Source of the DNA: Bisbaumannia salifodinae
GTDB lineage: Bacteria > Pseudomonadota > Gammaproteobacteria > Pseudomonadales > Halomonadaceae
Length of the DNA: 64,000 nucleotides
NCBI RefSeq assembly: GCF_039522585.1
Contig: NZ_BAAADR010000021.1
Strand: one strand, 5' to 3'
The position numbers and the translations under genes are program-made. Below the pieces are notes generated by a model. That model searched no databases and was not told the origin of the DNA. It worked only from the letters and a program-made list of their open reading frames with translations. Of the stretch, positions 42,161 through 52,548 are shown piece after piece; positions within the stretch are counted from its first letter, which is position 1, and every line of letters begins with the position of its first letter.

Positions 42161-43921
42161 GTCGGCGGGGCATCCGGCGCTTGCTGTTGGCGTCCCTGGC
42201 CGCCCTGGCCCTGATCAGCCTCTGGTGGCTCTGGCACTGGCAGTATGCCCAGGCCCAGGCGGAGGCCCGGCGCCACGCCGAGGCTCGCCTGGCCCTCTAT
42301 GGCAGCAGCCTGCAGGGGGCCCTGGAGCGTTTCACCTACCTGCCGGACCTGCTGGCGCGTCAGCCCCTGGTGCAGGCCGTCCTGCTCGATCCCGCCGGCG
42401 TCTTCCTGCCCCAGGTCAATGCGCACCTGGCCCGGGTGGCGGAGCGCTCCGGTGCCGAGGCGATCTTCCTGGTGGACGCCGAGGGGGTCACCCTGGCCAG
42501 CAGCAATCATGCCGGCCCCGACAGCTTCGTCGGCCACGACTACCGCTTCCGCCCCTATGTCCAGGATGCCCTGGCCGGGGGGCGGGGGGAATTCTTCGCC
42601 GTGGGCAGCACCACCGGGCGCCCGGGCTACTTTATCGCCGCGGCGGTGGGCCAGGAGCGCGAGTCGCCCACCGGGGTGCTGGTGGTCAAGGTCTCCCTGG
42701 AGTCGCTGCAGACCGATTGGCGCCGGGCCGGTGAGCGGGTCCTGCTGGTGGATGCCAACGGCGTGGTGATCCTCTCCAGTCGCCCCGAGTGGCGTTACCG
42801 TCGCCTGGGGGAACTGTCGCCGAGGGCCCAGGCGGAGATCCGCGCCCAGCGCCAGTTTATGGAGCACCCCCTGGAACCGCTCGGAAGCCGGCTGGGAGAT
42901 GGCTCCCTGCGTATCGGCGAGCAGGGGCTCGGTGAGCGCTACATGGCCAGTGCCTTGCCGCTGGCGACCCTGGGCTGGCGGATGCACTACCTGACCCCGG
43001 TGCGTCCCCTCTATGTGAGTGCCCGCAATACCCTGCTGGGGGGCGTGGCGGTGTGGCTGGCGCTGCTGCTGCTGGGACTCTGGCTGCGCGAGCGGCAGAA
43101 GCGCCAGCGCCTGCGCGAGCGGGAGGCGCGGATCTTCCGCGAGGCCAACGAACAGCTGGAGGCGCGGGTGGTGGAGCGCACCCGCGCCCTGCACGAGGCC
43201 CAGGCGGAGCTGGTCCAGGCCGGCAAGCTGGCGGCCCTGGGCACCATGGCGGCGGGCATCGCCCACGAACTCAACCAGCCCCTGTCGGGCATTCGCACCT
43301 ATGCGGCCAACGGCGAGCGGCTGATGCAGCGCGGGCGTTCGGAGGCCGCCGAGGAGAACTTCCAGCGTATCCAGGGGCTCTGCGAGCGCCTGGCCACCCT
43401 GATTCGCCAGCTCAAGCTGTTCGCCCGCAAGGGCGGCGCCCGGGAGCCGGTGGACCTGCGGGCGCGCCTCGATTTCGTGCTGGAGCTGCTGGCCGAGCGT
43501 CTCGATAAGCAAGAGATCGCCATGGCGATGCGACTCCCCGAGGCCGGGGCGCCCTGGGTGCTGGGGGACGAGGTGCGCATCGAGCAGCTACTCACCAACC
43601 TGCTGCGCAATGCCCTGGATGCCCTGCACGGCGTCGAGGCGCCGCGACTGGAGGTGAGCATCGAGGAGGCGTCGTCGTGCTGGGTGGTGCGTATCGCCGA
43701 TAATGGGCCGGGCATTCCCGAGGCGCTGCTCGACAAGCTCTTCGATCCCTTCTTTACCACCAAGGCGGTGGGTGACGGTCTAGGCTTGGGACTCTTTATC
43801 AGCTTCGGTATCGTTCAGGACCTGGGCGGCCGGCTCCAGGCCGGCAATAATTCGACGGGGGGCGCCTGGTTCCGGGTCGAGCTGCCCCGGGCCGCCGTCC
43901 AGCTGAAACGAGAGACAGACC

Positions 43922-43929
<8 letters not shown>
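42157..43929 (+). CDS. DctB-like sensor histidine kinase
   Basis: 590 residues starting at TTG (42157), overlapping the upstream stop. A first membrane helix (residues 8-27) and a second near 288-306 enclose a roughly 260-residue periplasmic double-Cache domain (AEAIFLVDAEGVTLASSN, GHDYRFRPYVQDALAG), as in DctB. A coiled coil follows, then HisKA with His370 in AAGIAHELNQPLSGI and an HATPase domain with GDGLGLGLFISFGIVQ. DctB senses C4-dicarboxylates; the ligand here is not known. It overlaps its response regulator by 8 bp. Confidence 0.92.
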
Positions 43930-45292
<1,363 letters not shown>

Positions 45293-45296
45293 TTTT

Positions 45297-45309
45297 GTTA
45301 TATTGTAAC
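45297..45309. promoter_or_regulatory. Zur-like palindrome before the DUF1007/NicO genes
   Basis: GTTATATTGTAAC is a near-perfect dyad (GTTATA and TGTAAC around T, one mismatch) of the GTTATAnTATAAC type bound by Zur in gammaproteobacteria. It lies five bases past the dctD-like stop and 18 bases before the DUF1007 start, inside an AT-rich island. Confidence 0.6.
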
Positions 45310-45327
45310 GTTATTGAGGCGTGTCGA

Positions 45328-46005
45328 ATGCCAAGTTTCCATCGTGTGATCAGGCGCTGTCTGGCTGTCGGATGGCTTGTAATACTGGGCCTGCCGTTAG
45401 GCGCCCAGGCTCATCCCCATGGCTGGATCGACCTTAGCGTGCGGCTGATCCTCGACGATCAGGGGCGGGTCGAGGCGCTGCATCAGCGCTGGCGCATGGA
45501 TCCCTTCTATAGCCTGGTACTGCTGGAGGAGCTGGGCCGCGCCGAGGGTGACGAGCCCCTGGAGGCGCGCCTGGATCAGCTGGGCCTGGAGATTCGCGAT
45601 ACCCTGGCCACCCAGGATTACTTTACCGAGGTGAGTCACGGCGGCGATGCCCTGACCCTGGGCGAGGTCAGCGAGTACACCGTGATGGAGCGGGGCGGCC
45701 GTGTGGAGTTTATCTTCCTGCTGCCCCTGGCCGAGCCCCGCCCCCTGGGGGAGGCGACGCTGCGCTACCGGGTCTTCGATCCCACCTACTATATCGAGGT
45801 GGTCCACGAGGCGGATGACCGGGCGCCCCGGGAGGATGCCCTGGTGGTCGGCGGCGATCATGACTGCGAGACCCGCATCCTGCCCGCCGACCCGGACCCG
45901 GCCCAGGTGGCCGAGGCGGCGCGCCTGGACACCGATGACCAGGCCCCCGAGGGCCTGGGGCGCTATTTCGCCGAAACCGGAGAGGTTCAATGTCGTATCG
46001 AGTGA
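45328..46005 (+). CDS. DUF1007 family periplasmic protein
   Basis: 225 residues. A signal peptide ends at LGAQA, leaving the mature N-terminus HPHGWIDLS, a likely metal-binding start. The body contains the DUF1007 pattern QRWRMDPFYSLVLLEELG and YRVFDPTYYIEVVHE. DUF1007 genes pair with NicO-type metal permeases and are often under zinc control, which agrees with the palindrome just upstream. I infer a metal-delivery or transport-accessory role. The next gene starts 31 bases on. Confidence 0.82.
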   Translation: MPSFHRVIRRCLAVGWLVILGLPLGAQAHPHGWIDLSVRLILDDQGRVEALHQRWRMDPFYSLVLLEELGRAEGDEPLEARLDQLGLEIRDTLATQDYFTEVSHGGDALTLGEVSEYTVMERGGRVEFIFLLPLAEPRPLGEATLRYRVFDPTYYIEVVHEADDRAPREDALVVGGDHDCETRILPADPDPAQVAEAARLDTDDQAPEGLGRYFAETGEVQCRIE

Positions 46006-46036
46006 GGAACATCGATTGGGGTGACGGAGACCGGCG

Positions 46037-47074
46037 ATGCCGGCGGTAATCGGTTTCCTGCGCTCCCCCCGGGGCCTGGGCGTCACCGCCCTGGGCGTGT
46101 TGCTGCTGGCCGGACTGCTGTGGCTGGCTCAGGGCGGCGCCCAGGGCCTGAGCCTGCAACTGGTGGCTTGGCAGCGCGATCTGCACCGGGCCCTGACCCT
46201 GGCGATCACCGAACTCTCCGGCACGCCCACGGCGGCGGCCTGGACAGGCTTGCTGGGCATCAGCTTCGGTTATGGGATCTTCCATGCCGCCGGGCCCGGG
46301 CATGGCAAGGCGGTGCTCTCCACCTATCTGCTGACCCAAGGCGGTGCCCTGAAGCGCGCCCTGGCGCTCTCCTGTGCCGCCTCCCTGTTGCAGGCCCTGG
46401 TGGCCATCGCCCTGGTCACCACCCTGATCCATGGCCTGGGCTGGCTGACCCGCCAGGCCATGGGCTCGGTGGTCTGGGTGGAGCAGGCCAGCTTCCTGAT
46501 GGTGGCCCTGCTGGGGCTCTGGCTCTGCGGGCGGGCTATTCGTCGGCTAAGGGTGGCTCGCGCCTCGGCCCGGGAGCATCACGACCACGGCCACCACCAT
46601 GACCATCCGCATGATCACGACTGCGGCTGTGGCGGGACTCACCACCTCGGCCCGGCGCAGGCCGGCGACTGGCGCACCGCCCTGGCCACGGTGGTGGCCA
46701 TCGGCCTGCGTCCCTGCAGCGGTGGCGTCCTGCTGCTGGGCGCGGCTTCGCTGCTGGGATTCTTCTGGGCCGGGGTGGCGGCGGTGCTGGTGATGGCCCT
46801 GGGCACGGCCTTGATGGTCTCGGCCCTGGCCCTGGCCAGCGTCCTGGCCCGGGACTGGGCGCGCCGCCGCCTGGCTCGCCAGTCACGCTCCGCCCTCGCC
46901 GGCCCCCTGCTGGGTTGGGCCGCCTTGGGCGGTGGCCTGGCCATCGCCCTGCTGGGCCTCACCCTCTTCGTCACCGGGGTCAAGAACCCCGCCTCGGCGC
47001 CGCTGCTGGGGGCGCCGCCGGCCGTCCAGGATGGCGAACCGAGTGCGCCCCGTAGCCCCTTCGGCGGCCAGTAG
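46037..47074 (+). CDS. NicO/RcnA family metal transporter with a histidine-rich loop
   Basis: 345 residues, about six to seven membrane segments. FHAAGPGHGKAVLSTYLL in the second segment and LRPCSGGVLLLGAASLLGF in the later half are the family motifs. Between them lies a cytosolic metal-binding loop from about residue 181 to 204, with ten or more His and two Cys in HDCGCGG. RcnA exports nickel and cobalt; relatives near Zur sites are thought to import or export zinc. Direction and metal are open. Confidence 0.85.
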   Translation: MPAVIGFLRSPRGLGVTALGVLLLAGLLWLAQGGAQGLSLQLVAWQRDLHRALTLAITELSGTPTAAAWTGLLGISFGYGIFHAAGPGHGKAVLSTYLLTQGGALKRALALSCAASLLQALVAIALVTTLIHGLGWLTRQAMGSVVWVEQASFLMVALLGLWLCGRAIRRLRVARASAREHHDHGHHHDHPHDHDCGCGGTHHLGPAQAGDWRTALATVVAIGLRPCSGGVLLLGAASLLGFFWAGVAAVLVMALGTALMVSALALASVLARDWARRRLARQSRSALAGPLLGWAALGGGLAIALLGLTLFVTGVKNPASAPLLGAPPAVQDGEPSAPRSPFGGQ

Positions 47075-47085
47075 GCCGCCGCTTC

Positions 47086-47511
47086 TTACTCCTCCAGATC
47101 CAGCCCCTCGATAATCGCCAGGATCTCGTCGCGGCGCCGGGCCTGGCCGTCCGCGTCGTAGGGTTCCGCCCGGCCTTGGCCCCACACCGGGGCCGGCCAG
47201 GCGGCATCTCCCGCGAAGCGCACGATCACATGCAGGTGCAACTGGGGCACCATATTGCCCAGGGTGGCCAGGTTGAGCTTGTCGCCGCTGAGGGTCTTCA
47301 TCAGCCCCTCCCCCAGGGCCGTGGCCTCGCGCCAGAGCGTCGCCTGATCCTGCGTCGACAGCTGATAGACCTCGCGGATGCCGGGCCGCCGCGGCACCAG
47401 TACCAGCCAGGGGAAGCGGGCGTCGTTCATCAGGCGGACCTGGCAGAGGCCCAGTTCGGTGACGGGGAGGGTATCGGCTTCCAGCCGCGGGTCGAGGGTG
47501 ATGTCGCTCAT
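47086..47511 (-). CDS. HIT family nucleotide hydrolase
   Basis: 141 residues, with the histidine triad in QLHLHVIVRF near residue 100 and FPWLVLVPRRPG upstream. HIT proteins of this size hydrolyse nucleoside phosphoramidates or dinucleotide phosphates. The start ATG at 47511 begins MSDITLDPRL, with GGAGCC upstream. It is convergent with the NicO gene, and its 5' region is the divergent control region of the TAXI transporter. Confidence 0.87.
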   Translation of the reverse strand: MSDITLDPRLEADTLPVTELGLCQVRLMNDARFPWLVLVPRRPGIREVYQLSTQDQATLWREATALGEGLMKTLSGDKLNLATLGNMVPQLHLHVIVRFAGDAAWPAPVWGQGRAEPYDADGQARRRDEILAIIEGLDLEE

Positions 47512-47555
47512 GGGGGGCTCCTGGGTGGCAAGAATTGGCCGGGGCTGGGGTGGCG

Positions 47556-47575
47556 ATCGGCAATAGTTTGCCGAT
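47556..47575. promoter_or_regulatory. Enhancer-like palindrome upstream of the TAXI gene
   Basis: ATCGGCAA (47556-47563) and TTGCCGAT (47568-47575) are perfect 8-bp inverted repeats around TAGT. The centre lies about 110 bases before the expected sigma-54 start site, the usual distance for an activator site. It could equally be a hairpin, but it precedes no gene end. Confidence 0.5.
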
Positions 47576-47648
47576 GGTGAGGGTTCCTTGGCCAGTCGTC
47601 GGTCTATCGACACCGCTAATACGCTGATTTTAAATGCAGTTGTATAAG

Positions 47649-47664
47649 CTGGCAGGAATATCGC
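47649..47664 (+). promoter_or_regulatory. Candidate sigma-54 (-24/-12) promoter of the TAXI-TRAP operon
   Basis: CTGGCAGGAATATCGC has GG and GC separated by exactly ten bases, as in the TGGCAC-N5-TTGC consensus, with two mismatches outside the invariant pairs. The start would be near 47676, forty bases before the ATG. A sigma-54 activator gene lies nearby. Confidence 0.5.
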
Positions 47665-47715
47665 TCCTATCGAATGGCATAACCATAACAAGCCATCATC
47701 GACAGGAGAGATAGC

Positions 47716-48741
47716 ATGCACAAGCGCCAGTTCCTCAAGTCCGCCCTCACTCTCGCCACTGCCGCCGCCATGGGCCTGGGTGCCGCCGGCGTCAGCGCCA
47801 GCGCCAGCGACGAGGGCGGTCAGTACATCATGGGCACCGCCACCACCGGCGGTACCTTCTACCCCGTGGGCGTGGCCCTCTCGACCCTGGTGCGGGTCAA
47901 GCTGGAGCCGACTCATAATATCGCCGTCTCGGCCATCAGCTCCGCCGGCTCCGCCGAGAACCTGCGCCTGATGGAAGACGACCAGGCCCAGTTCGGCATC
48001 CTCCAGGCCCTCTATGGCGCCTGGGCCTGGACCGGCGAGGGCCCGGTGCCCCAGGCCTACGAGAATGTGCGCTCCGTCTCCATGCTATGGCAGAACGTCG
48101 AGCACTTCGTGATGCGCGACGAGCTGGCCGAGACGGGCACCATCGACGATTTGACTCGCCTCTATGACCGAGGCTTCTCCATCGGCGCCCGCAACTCCGG
48201 CACCGAGGGCTCCGGTCGGCAAATTCTTGCCGGTCTCGAGATCGACCCGGAGCGGATGGACCTGGCCTACCTGGGCTATGGTCCCAGCGCCGATGCCATG
48301 CAGAACGGCAATATCGACGGCATGAATATCCCCGCCGGGGTCCCGGCCTCCGCGGTGACCCGCGCCTTCGCCAATATGGGCGACGATATCACCATCCTCG
48401 ATATCACCGAGGAGCAGCTTGCGCGGATCAACAGCGCCTATCCGGTCTGGACTCCCTACGAGATTCCCGCCGGCACCTATCCGGAGCAGGACGCGCCGGT
48501 CCAGACCATCGCCCAGCCCAATATCCTGGTGGTCAATGCCGATGTGCCGGAGGAGCACGTCTACCAGATCACCAAGGCGATGTTCGAGAACCTGCCCTTC
48601 CTCAACAATATCCACCCGGCGACCCGCGATATGGCCCTGGAGAAGGCCCTGGACGGCCTGCCGATGCCGCTGCATCCCGGGGCGGCCCGTTACTTCCAGG
48701 AGCAGGGGCTGGCCATTCCCGAGCATCTGCTGGAGGGCTGA
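47716..48741 (+). CDS. TAXI family TRAP transporter solute-binding protein
   Basis: 341 residues with a signal peptide ending near residue 32 (GVSASAS). The mature start QYIMGTATTGGTFYPVGVAL is the TAXI hallmark, and later comes IGARNSGTEGSGRQIL. It captures a carboxylate-type substrate for the fused TRAP permease downstream. AGGAGAG precedes the ATG. Repeat copy C lies between this gene and the permease gene. Substrates of TAXI systems include glutamate, 2-oxoglutarate and others; none can be chosen here. Confidence 0.93.
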   Translation: MHKRQFLKSALTLATAAAMGLGAAGVSASASDEGGQYIMGTATTGGTFYPVGVALSTLVRVKLEPTHNIAVSAISSAGSAENLRLMEDDQAQFGILQALYGAWAWTGEGPVPQAYENVRSVSMLWQNVEHFVMRDELAETGTIDDLTRLYDRGFSIGARNSGTEGSGRQILAGLEIDPERMDLAYLGYGPSADAMQNGNIDGMNIPAGVPASAVTRAFANMGDDITILDITEEQLARINSAYPVWTPYEIPAGTYPEQDAPVQTIAQPNILVVNADVPEEHVYQITKAMFENLPFLNNIHPATRDMALEKALDGLPMPLHPGAARYFQEQGLAIPEHLLEG

Positions 48742-48809
48742 AGCCCTCTTATCGCCACAGGAGCATCAAGTCATGCCTGAAGACCACAGGCTCGTGACCT
48801 CGGTGCGTT

Positions 48810-48940
48810 GAGGCCCGGGGCTACTCTGGGGGCAGGCACTCCGCGAAGACGCTGTAGACCCATCCCTGGGCGCTCGACTTTTTCGTCCCTGAAAAAGACG
48901 CTTCGCTTCGACCTGCCCCCAGCGCCCCTCGGCGATTCCC
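48810..48940 (+). repeat. Dispersed structured repeat, copy C
   Basis: 131 bp in the same orientation as copy B, between the TAXI and TRAP permease genes. The outer helix is CTGGGGGCAGG (48826-48836) with CCTGCCCCCAG (48912-48922). The second helix is GCGAAG (48843-48848) with CTTCGC (48901-48906), where copy B has GCGGGG/CCCCGC. The central hairpin is CTTTTTC (48878-48884) with GAAAAAG (48891-48897). Bases change in pairs between copies while the shapes persist. Confidence 0.87.
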
Positions 48941-49021
48941 ACTGCGTCGATGTCACCAGGCTGCGGCTTTAGCGATACCTGCTCCAGCCTTCCCATTCAC
49001 GCCTGCTCCACGAGAATGCCC

Positions 49022-51154
49022 ATGAATACAACGCCTATCCCCGAGGTGCGCGACGAAGAGGTCAGCGAGGCCCCCGAGCGCCTCGCGCATCCCTGGCTCG
49101 GCCGGGGGCTCTTCGCCCTGACCATCGTCGTGGCCCTGTCGCATCTCTACTTCAACACCCTGGGTACCCTCTCCGAGGTGTGGACCAGCGCCCTGCATTT
49201 CGGCATGTTCGGCCTGCTCTGCGCCCTCTCGGTGCCCATGCTCAAGGCGCGTTCCGCCACCGGTCAGCGGCTGGTGCTGGCGGTGGATATCCTGCTTGGC
49301 CTGGCCGCCCTCGGCTGCGCCTTCTACCTGATCGGCTTCGAGGACGCCCTCTACGCCCGCGGGGTACGCTTCTCCACCGCCGATTGGGTGGTCTCCATCC
49401 TCGCCCTGGCGTTGGTGCTGGAGTTCGCCCGCCGCACCACCGGCTGGTTTATCCCGGTACTGTGCCTGGTGGCGCTGACCTATGTGGCCTGGTGGGGACG
49501 CCATGTCAGCGGGGTCTTCGGCTTCCCCGGCCTCAACTGGGAGACGGTGCTCTACCGCAGCTATATGGGCGGCGACGGCATGCTGGGCTCCATCGCCCGC
49601 ATCTCCTGGTCCTATGTGTTCATGTTTATCCTCTTCGGCGCCTTCCTGGTGCGCTCCGGCGCCGGCGACTTCATTATCGAGCTGGCCCGCTGCGCCGCCG
49701 GCCGCTTCGTCGGCGGGCCCGGCTTCGTGGCGGTGTTCTCCTCCGGCCTGATGGGCTCGGTGTCCGGGTCCAGCGTGGCCAACACCGTCTCCACCGGGGT
49801 GATCACCATCCCGCTGATGCGCAAGGCCGGCTTCCCGGCACGCTTCGCCGCCGGCGTCGAGGCGGCCGCCTCCACCGGCGGCCAGCTGATGCCGCCGGTG
49901 ATGGGCGCCGGGGCCTTTATCATGGCCTCCTATACCCAGGTCTCCTACCTCACCATCATCGGCGTGGCGGCCCTGCCGGCGCTGCTCTACTTCCTCTCGG
50001 TGGCGATGTTCGTGCGCATCGAGGCCAAGCGCAGCCATACCGAGCAGGTGGAAGTGGAAGAGGCGCCGCGTCTCCTCGAGGTGCTCAAGGGCGGCTGGCA
50101 CTTCCTGCTTCCCCTGGTGGTGCTGGTGGCGTCCTTGATCTACGGCTTTACCCCCACCTATGCCGCGGGGATCGCCATCCTCTCGGTGGTGGTCGCCTCC
50201 TGGCTGTCGAAGACTCCCATGACCCCCAAGGCGATCCTCGAGGCCCTGGCGCTGGGCAGCCGCAATATGGTGACCACGGCGATCCTGCTGCTCACCGTGG
50301 GGCTGATCGTCAACGTGGTCTCCACCACCGGCATCGGCAATACCTTCTCGTTGATGATCACCGACTGGGCCGGCGGCAGCCTCCTGATCACCATCGTGCT
50401 GATCGCCGTCGCCTCCCTGGTACTGGGCATGGGCCTGCCGGTGACCGCCGCCTATATCGTCCTCGGCACCCTCTCGGCGCCGGCGCTGTATAACCTGATG
50501 GCCCATGGCCAGTTGGTGGAGCTATTGATGGCAGGCGACCTGCCTGAGCAGGCCAAGGCGATCTTTATGCTCGCCGCCCCGGAGCATCTGGAGGCCCTCA
50601 ATGCCCCCATGGATGCCGCCGCGGCCCGGGAGCTGCTGACCCTGGTGCCGGACGACTTCCGTGGCCAGCTCTACGAGCAGGCCCTGTCGCCGCATACCCT
50701 GACCATGCTGCTGGTGGCGGCGCATATGGTGATCTTCTGGCTCTCCCAGGACTCCAACGTCACCCCCCCGGTCTGCCTCACGGCCTTTGCCGCCGCGGCC
50801 ATCGCCCAGACGCCGCAGATGCGCACCGGCTTCACCGCCTGGAAGATCGCCAAGGGCCTGTATATCGTGCCGTTGCTGTTCGTCTGGTCGCCGCTGATCA
50901 CCGGCTCGCCACTGGAGATGCTCACCGTCTTCGCCTTCGCCCTGTTCGGGATCTACGCCATTATCGCCGGACTGGAGGGGTACCTGGAGAGCGAGCTGCC
51001 CTGGTGGCTGCGCCTGGCCATGTTCCCCATCGGCGCCCTGATGCTCTGGCCCCATGGTGAGCTGGTGCTGGACCTCTTGGGCCTGGCGCTCTTCCTGGGT
51101 ACCCTGGTATGGAGTTCCCGCGCAGGACGCGCGCCGCAACAGGCATTGGCATGA
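49022..51154 (+). CDS. TRAP transporter fused permease (DctQM-type, TAXI class)
   Basis: 710 residues, about 16-18 membrane spans. An N-terminal small-subunit-like part (to about residue 190) is joined to the large DctM-like part with GLMGSVSGSSVANTVSTG and AAASTGGQLMPPVMGAGAF, the family signature, and a second NVTPPVCLTAFAAAAIAQ half. It drives substrate uptake with a sodium gradient together with the TAXI binding protein. ATGs at 49016 and 49022 compete; GAG spacing favours the second. It overlaps the next gene by 4 bp. Confidence 0.92.
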   Translation: MNTTPIPEVRDEEVSEAPERLAHPWLGRGLFALTIVVALSHLYFNTLGTLSEVWTSALHFGMFGLLCALSVPMLKARSATGQRLVLAVDILLGLAALGCAFYLIGFEDALYARGVRFSTADWVVSILALALVLEFARRTTGWFIPVLCLVALTYVAWWGRHVSGVFGFPGLNWETVLYRSYMGGDGMLGSIARISWSYVFMFILFGAFLVRSGAGDFIIELARCAAGRFVGGPGFVAVFSSGLMGSVSGSSVANTVSTGVITIPLMRKAGFPARFAAGVEAAASTGGQLMPPVMGAGAFIMASYTQVSYLTIIGVAALPALLYFLSVAMFVRIEAKRSHTEQVEVEEAPRLLEVLKGGWHFLLPLVVLVASLIYGFTPTYAAGIAILSVVVASWLSKTPMTPKAILEALALGSRNMVTTAILLLTVGLIVNVVSTTGIGNTFSLMITDWAGGSLLITIVLIAVASLVLGMGLPVTAAYIVLGTLSAPALYNLMAHGQLVELLMAGDLPEQAKAIFMLAAPEHLEALNAPMDAAAARELLTLVPDDFRGQLYEQALSPHTLTMLLVAAHMVIFWLSQDSNVTPPVCLTAFAAAAIAQTPQMRTGFTAWKIAKGLYIVPLLFVWSPLITGSPLEMLTVFAFALFGIYAIIAGLEGYLESELPWWLRLAMFPIGALMLWPHGELVLDLLGLALFLGTLVWSSRAGRAPQQALA

Positions 51155-51897
51155 CGCTATTCGAAGGCCTGGCCCTGGTTGGCATCGGGGTCGTGGCCGG
51201 TTTTATCAATGTGCTCTCGGCGGGCGGGTCGATGCTGACCCTCCCGCTGTTGATGTTTCTGGGCCTGCCGCCCCAGGTGGCCAACGGCACCAATCGGGTC
51301 TCCATCGTGCTGCAGAGCCTCTCGGCGGTGACCGGCTTCCTGCGTGCCGGGGCCTCCCATATCGGCCTCAGCCTGCGCCTGGCGGTGCCGGCGGTGGTGG
51401 GCTCGCTGCTCGGTGCCTGGCTGGCCCTGCGGGTCAGCGACGCCCTCTTCGAGGCGGTGCTGATCGCCGTGATGGCCGGCTCGGCGCTGCTGATGCTGCT
51501 GCCCCAGCCGCGCCTGGACACCCGGCCGCTGACCGTGGAACGGCTGACCCCGGCGGTCTACCTGGCGATGTTCGCCATCGGCCTCTACGGTGGCTTTATC
51601 CAGGTGGGGGTGGGGATCCTCTTTATCGTCGTGCTCTACCGCCTGCTGCGCATCGACCTGGCCCAGGTCAATGTCTTCAAGGTGCTGATCATCCTGGTCT
51701 ATACCCTGCCGGCCCTGGGGCTCTTTATCGCCTTCGGCCAGGTGCGCTGGAGCTTCGGCCTGCTGCTGGCCCTGGGCAGCATGCTGGGCGCCACCCTGGC
51801 GGTGAGGGTCAATATGAGCCCCCGGGGCGCCCTCTGGGTGAAATGGCTGACCCTCACGGTGATCGTCGCCATTATTCTGCGTCTGCTGTTGGCTTGA
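51151..51897 (+). CDS. TauE/SafE family permease
   Basis: 248 residues, about eight membrane spans, with the family's GVVAGFINVLSAGGSMLTLPLL start and GLYGGFIQVGVGILFIVVLY second half. Its ATGA overlap with the TRAP permease shows they are one translational unit. The export of an anion derived from the TRAP substrate, for example a sulfonate or sulfite, is a plausible but unproved function. It is unrelated at sequence level to the other TauE/SafE protein at 26456-27169 beyond the family motifs. Confidence 0.87.
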   Translation: MTLFEGLALVGIGVVAGFINVLSAGGSMLTLPLLMFLGLPPQVANGTNRVSIVLQSLSAVTGFLRAGASHIGLSLRLAVPAVVGSLLGAWLALRVSDALFEAVLIAVMAGSALLMLLPQPRLDTRPLTVERLTPAVYLAMFAIGLYGGFIQVGVGILFIVVLYRLLRIDLAQVNVFKVLIILVYTLPALGLFIAFGQVRWSFGLLLALGSMLGATLAVRVNMSPRGALWVKWLTLTVIVAIILRLLLA

Positions 51898-51969
51898 CGT
51901 GTCTCGGAAGCTGCTAAAGTAAAGTCGATAGGCAAGTTTAGGTCAGTAACATACCGGGAGGGGATAGCG

Positions 51970-52101
51970 ATGCGACGACTGATGGCATTGATGCTGGTGG
52001 CGGTATTCAGTCTTAGCCTGTTGAGCGGCTGCAATACCATGCGCGGCGCGGGGGAGGATATCGAGGAGGGAGGCGAGGCGATCCAGCGCTCCACCTATTG
52101 A
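51970..52101 (+). CDS. Entericidin-like small lipoprotein
   Basis: 43 residues: signal MRRLMALMLVAVFSLSLL with lipobox LSGC (Cys21), then NTMRGAGEDIEEGGEAIQRS. This is the conserved entericidin pattern CNTxxGxGxDIxxGGxAI. Entericidins are stress-induced envelope lipoproteins, in enterics part of an antidote/toxin pair linked to stationary phase. Only one gene is present here. GGGAGGGGAT precedes the ATG. A TTGACG hexamer at 51894 and TAAAGT at 51915 may form a weak promoter with short spacing. Confidence 0.88.
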   Translation: MRRLMALMLVAVFSLSLLSGCNTMRGAGEDIEEGGEAIQRSTY

Positions 52102-52201
52102 GGGAGAGCGTTTCGACGGTATCCTGCCGGTGGGTCTGATGGGGTGAGTCTAGGCTCGCCCCTTTTTCGTTCGCGATCGTTTCGCTCGACAAGGAGTCAC
52201 C

Positions 52202-52546
52202 ATGTTCAAGTCTTCCCTGACCCTGCTGCTGTCCCTGGCGCTGACCGCCTGCACCCTGGGTAGCCCACCCCCGCCCAGTGAACCGGCCCCCCGTCCGCCC
52301 CAGGTCGGGCAGGATGGCTCAGGCCACCATGGCGGTGGCGAGGATGCCTGTGGTGCCAATGGAGTCCAGACCCGGGTGGGTCAGGCCTACAGTGAGGCAT
52401 TGCATGAGGAACTCGCCACCACCAGCGGGGCCCGCCAGGTGCGGGTGATGCGCCCCGGCCAGGCCTACACCATGGAGTACCTCCACGACCGCTTGAATAT
52501 CCGCCTGGACGAACGGGAGCGCATCACCGACCTCTTCTGCGGTTAA
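52202..52546 (+). CDS. Lipoprotein with a peptidase inhibitor I78-like domain
   Basis: 114 residues. The signal ends in LTAC (Cys17), followed by a Pro-rich and then a Gly/His-rich linker. From Cys50 the domain reads CGANGVQTRVGQ, VRVMRPGQAYTMEYLHDRLN and ends in LFCG. This cysteine-bounded RLNI pattern is that of the I78 family, small serine-protease inhibitors, here facing the periplasm. AAGGAG lies before the ATG. A terminator follows three bases after the stop. Confidence 0.82.
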   Translation: MFKSSLTLLLSLALTACTLGSPPPPSEPAPRPPQVGQDGSGHHGGGEDACGANGVQTRVGQAYSEALHEELATTSGARQVRVMRPGQAYTMEYLHDRLNIRLDERERITDLFCG

Positions 52547-52548
52547 AA

